Position numbers and translations under genes: made by a program
In this document: one piece after another, positions 61,326 through 64,000 of the stretch
How the letters are laid out: the number at the start of each line of letters is the position of its first letter
Numbering within the stretch: position 1 is the stretch's first letter
Origin: Dyadobacter beijingensis DSM 21582
GTDB lineage: Bacteria; Bacteroidota; Bacteroidia; Cytophagales; Spirosomataceae
Reading direction: 5' to 3'
NCBI RefSeq assembly: GCF_000382205.1
Contig: NZ_KB907787.1
Location: 1,155,176-1,219,175, forward strand
DNA length: 64,000 nucleotides
Notes under the pieces: model-generated
What the model saw: only the letters and a program-made list of their open reading frames with translations
The model's database searches: none
What the model was told of the DNA's origin: nothing

Positions 61326-62273
61326 ATGACGACAGCAGATATTGTAGCGCAGGAAAGGAGTCGGTTGATCAAGGCAAAGGCATTGGAACACGGCTTCGAT
61401 TTCTGTGGTATTTCAAAGGCCGACTTTCTTGAAAGTGAAGCGCCGCGCCTCGAAAAATGGCTGTCGCTCAACCACCACGGCGCTATGGCCTATATGGCCA
61501 ACCATTTCGACAAGCGCCTCGATCCCCGCAAGCTGGTGGATGGGGCCAGGAGCGTCATCTCCGTATTATTAAATTATTACCCCGAAGCACGCCTGCCCGA
61601 AGGCGACGACGACCTGAAACTTTCCAAGTACGCCTACGGCACGGACTACCATTATATATTAAAGGAAAAGCTGGGCGCCTTGCTCGCGTCCATTCAGGAA
61701 GAGGTGGGGGAGGTGAACGGGCGCATTTTCGTCGATTCGGCGCCTGTGATGGACAAGGTATGGGCTGCCAAAAGCGGCTTGGGTTGGGTTGGGAAGCATT
61801 CCAATCTGCTCAACCGGGAAATGGGCAGTTTCTTCTTTATCGGCGAGATCATCTGTGACCTCGACCTCGCGCCCGACAGCGCCACGGGCGACTACTGCGG
61901 CACCTGCACCAAATGCATCGAGGCCTGCCCGACCGACGCCATCACCGACCCGTTTGTGGTCGACGGCAGCAAGTGTATCAGCTACTATACCATTGAATTA
62001 AAGGACGCCATTCCCGAAGAGGTCCACGGCAAATTCAACAACTGGATCTTCGGGTGCGACATCTGCCAGGACGTGTGCCCGTGGAACCGCTTCGCGCGGC
62101 CGCACACGACGCCGGCGTTTGATTTGCCGGGGAAGCTGGCCGGCTTTTCAAACGGTGACTGGCAGGAGATTACGGAAGAAGTATTCCGGGAAATTTTCAG
62201 GAAATCACCGGTAAAAAGGGCCAAATACGCCGGTTTGAAGCGGAATATCGAATTTGTTATATCCCGTGAATAA
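61326..62273 (+). CDS. queG: Epoxyqueuosine reductase QueG
   Basis: Cobalamin-dependent iron-sulfur enzyme that makes queuosine from epoxyqueuosine in tRNA. The 315-residue protein has the DUF1730 domain (residues 50-130, [20 protein letters not shown]), the catalytic Asp region [20 protein letters not shown], and two 4Fe-4S motifs: [15 protein letters not shown] and [13 protein letters not shown]. The start gives a nearly leaderless transcript. It diverges from grpE across 113 bases. Confidence 0.96.
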   Translation: MTTADIVAQERSRLIKAKALEHGFDFCGISKADFLESEAPRLEKWLSLNHHGAMAYMANHFDKRLDPRKLVDGARSVISVLLNYYPEARLPEGDDDLKLSKYAYGTDYHYILKEKLGALLASIQEEVGEVNGRIFVDSAPVMDKVWAAKSGLGWVGKHSNLLNREMGSFFFIGEIICDLDLAPDSATGDYCGTCTKCIEACPTDAITDPFVVDGSKCISYYTIELKDAIPEEVHGKFNNWIFGCDICQDVCPWNRFARPHTTPAFDLPGKLAGFSNGDWQEITEEVFREIFRKSPVKRAKYAGLKRNIEFVISRE

Positions 62274-62351
62274 AAAGCACAATTATATTCGAAACATCTT
62301 ATATTTGGGCCGGGGAGTACCTTTCGATGACTGAATAAAACACTCAATACA

Positions 62352-62765
62352 ATGAGAAAACAATCTGTCAATCTTTGGGCCGTGCTAGTATGTGTAGTGA
62401 TAGGTCAGGTGATACCAGCAGTTTGGTATAGCATATTTTCAGAACAGTGGATGTCTTTGAACGGCTTCACGGTGGAGCAGATCAAGTCGGCCACGAGCCC
62501 GGTCCCTTATCTTGCCAGTATTGTCTCCACTTCCTTTGTTGCCTATACCATGGCCTGGGTTTTCACCAAAGTCCCCGTTAAATCGTTTGTTCTCGGTTTC
62601 CTCATCGGGCTGCTGTTCGGGACCGTGTTTGTACTGTTTGAAACGATTGTGAAGGATATGTTTTCCATGCGCCCGCTGGCCCTCTCGCTCATCGATGGCG
62701 GCGTAAGCGTGATCGTGTACACCATTACGGGCACCATTCTCGGCGCCTGGCGCAAGTACGAGTAG
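62352..62765 (+). CDS. DUF1761-like small membrane protein
   Basis: 137-residue protein with four membrane helices: LWAVLVCVVIGQVIPAVWYS, VPYLASIVSTSFVAYTMAWV, FVLGFLIGLLFGTVFVLFET and LIDGGVSVIVYTITGTILGA. The spacing and the first helix with IFSEQW fit DUF1761, a family of unknown function. A -7 box TATATTTG at 62300-62307 lies 44 bases upstream of the ATG. It is preceded and followed by AT-rich gaps. Confidence 0.72.
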   Translation: MRKQSVNLWAVLVCVVIGQVIPAVWYSIFSEQWMSLNGFTVEQIKSATSPVPYLASIVSTSFVAYTMAWVFTKVPVKSFVLGFLIGLLFGTVFVLFETIVKDMFSMRPLALSLIDGGVSVIVYTITGTILGAWRKYE

Positions 62766-63134
62766 CGCGCCATTATCCCATCTTGCTTTTATACTAGTTC
62801 TGCGTCCAAAGATACCATTGGCTTTTAGTACTCTTTTGTCGTTTTAGTTCTGTTGCTTCCGGGTGGCGGACCGATGTTTCCATATAATTGGCAAAAAATC
62901 AAAAACGCCGAATACACGACTGTGTTTCGAGCACGCAACAAAATTTTAGACTGTTTAATAAATGTATTTTGGACAAATAATATTTTAAAATGTTCCAAAT
63001 CATGCATTTTAAATGCTTTTAAAAGCCGTTTGTGCGAAATATTAGTTTAGTGCAATTAAAAACAGCAGAATAAGTTGCTTATTTGGCTTAATAGACTTAA
63101 ATTTCTAGGAAATCCAAATAAACCCAACTTACCT
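62766..63134. other. AT-rich gap before the third SusC gene
   Basis: No gene seen. The stretch is AT-rich and holds a 13-base palindrome GCATTTTAAATGC (63004-63016), and the neighbouring AATATTTTAAAAT. No good TTG / TAnnTTTG pair was found, and the ACCTGACTAA leader of the other SusC genes is absent. It most likely contains the SusC promoter and sensor-regulated sites. Confidence 0.5.
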
Positions 63135-64000
63135 ATGAGCAAAGCTTTACAGTGCGTGCTGCTAACGTTATTGTCGGTAGTGCTATTTATGAATGCGTCG
63201 CACGCCCAGGACCGACAGGTCACCGGGAAGGTGAATGACGAAAACGGGGCCGGGCTTCCCGGTGCCAACATCCTGATCAAGGGTACCACGAGAGGGACCA
63301 ATACCGATGCCGAAGGAAATTTCAGTCTGAATATGAATGGCGCCGGAGTCCTGATCATTTCTTCGGTCGGATATAACTCCAAAGAAATAGCCGTGTCCGA
63401 AAGCATGACCAACGTGACGGTCTCCATGGATGCGGACGTGCGCAACCTGGGCGAGGTGGTGGTTACCGCCCTCGGTATCACCAAGGAGCAGAAAACACTG
63501 AGCTACGCCACGCAGGTGATCAATACCGACAACTTTTCCAAAGCGCGCGAGCTGAACGTAGCCAACTCGCTTTCGGGGCGTGTGGCCGGTCTGGACATTG
63601 TGCGCTCGTCGTCCGGTGTCGGCGGATCGAGCCGGGTGGTATTGCGCGGCGACCGGTCCATTACCGGTAACAACCAGGCGCTGATTGTTGTCGACGGTGT
63701 GCCGATCGATAACTCCAATTTCAGTCCGGGTAATGCGAATGGCGGCCGCGATGCGAGCGACGGTCTGTCGAGCATCAACCCCGACGATATCGAATCGATC
63801 AACGTATTGAGGGGAGCGTCCGCGACGGCGCTGTACGGTAGCCGCGCTGCGAATGGTGCGTTGCTCATTACGACCAAAAAAGGAGCGGTGCGCAAAGGTA
63901 TCGGCGTGAACATCAACAGCACATTCCAGATGGAGAAGGCGATGGAGCTGCAAAACTTCCAGAATGTGTACGGCCAGGGCGTGGAAGGCAAGTTTTTCCC
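63135..64000 (+). CDS. SusC/RagA family TonB-dependent receptor, N-terminal part (runs off the window)
   Basis: First 288 codons of a third SusC. The signal peptide is LTLLSVVLFMNASHAQ, then the regulatory domain (DRQVTGKVNDENGAGLPGAN), the TonB box LGEVVVTALGITKEQK and the plug core (NSLSGRVAGLDIVRSS, INVLRGASATALYGSRAANG, LITTKKGAVRKGIGV). Position of the plug and the GAN-type loops are normal. The barrel and a SusD partner would lie beyond 64000. Its leader lacks the 10-mer of the other two SusC genes. Confidence 0.93.
   Translation, partial: MSKALQCVLLTLLSVVLFMNASHAQDRQVTGKVNDENGAGLPGANILIKGTTRGTNTDAEGNFSLNMNGAGVLIISSVGYNSKEIAVSESMTNVTVSMDADVRNLGEVVVTALGITKEQKTLSYATQVINTDNFSKARELNVANSLSGRVAGLDIVRSSSGVGGSSRVVLRGDRSITGNNQALIVVDGVPIDNSNFSPGNANGGRDASDGLSSINPDDIESINVLRGASATALYGSRAANGALLITTKKGAVRKGIGVNINSTFQMEKAMELQNFQNVYGQGVEGKFF

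Noticed and set aside
1-64000. CRISPR array, prophage, insertion sequence, tRNA or rRNA
   Set aside because: No regular spacer-repeat series, transposase, phage gene or RNA gene signature was found on reading; short tRNAs could still be missed without a covariance search.

Overview
The window reads as a chromosome segment of a Bacteroidota bacterium of the Cytophagales, most like Dyadobacter or a related Spirosomaceae. This rests on SusC/SusD outer-membrane pairs, a long Bacteroidota-type NusB, DUF1573, GSCFA and DUF2723 proteins, -7 promoter boxes of the form TAnnTTTG, few Shine-Dalgarno sites and moderate GC with AT-rich intergenic DNA. I saw no rRNA, tRNA, insertion sequence, prophage or CRISPR array.

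Layout. 1-2926: a DNA-damage/mutagenesis cassette, with a LexA-like S24 repressor divergent from dinB and a dnaE whose end lies outside the window; three matching dyads lie between the divergent genes. 3073-4962: an ABC exporter. 5089-10712: housekeeping genes nusB, YtxH, DUF1573, yajC, YbbR and coaE, facing dnaX, which carries an A10 slippage site. 10751-12195: a GH16 glucanase behind a DUF6934-like gene and a small gene. 12345-21399: GSCFA protein, mrp, NifU-type scaffold, long D-Ala-D-Ala ligase, GH63-like glucosidase and phospho-sugar mutase. 21457-23628: a BlaR1/BlaI-like pair with a tandem operator. 23848-33784: SusC, SusD-like and lipoprotein genes, a carboxypeptidase-regulatory-domain protein and a giant FG-GAP/ASPIC lipoprotein. 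34275-39280: a second SusC/SusD pair. 39372-41085: an ECF sigma factor, two small membrane proteins and Hsp20, with a repeated 14-mer upstream of two of the genes. 41552-49509: a small secreted protein, then a carbohydrate-oxidation cluster (two Gfo/Idh/MocA oxidoreductases, a PQQ dehydrogenase with an embedded cytochrome c, a TIM-barrel epimerase and a heparinase-like lyase). 49566-57921: tsaE, alanine dehydrogenase, two small proteins, an ABC exporter and a DUF2723 glycosyltransferase. 58086-62765: an EEP-family hydrolase, dnaJ-grpE, queG and a DUF1761-like protein. From 63135 a third SusC runs off the end.

Taken together the genes describe an aerobic glycan-degrading cell: SusC/D import, GH16, GH63-like and heparinase-like enzymes, and periplasmic sugar oxidation, mixed with core replication, cofactor and chaperone genes. 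No wholly new system stands out. The best leads are regulatory: the triple dyad of the LexA-like cassette, programmed slippage in dnaX, the shared 14-mer in the sigma-factor/Hsp20 locus, a 10-mer leader shared by three exported-protein genes, and a LacI-type palindrome before the glucosidase.
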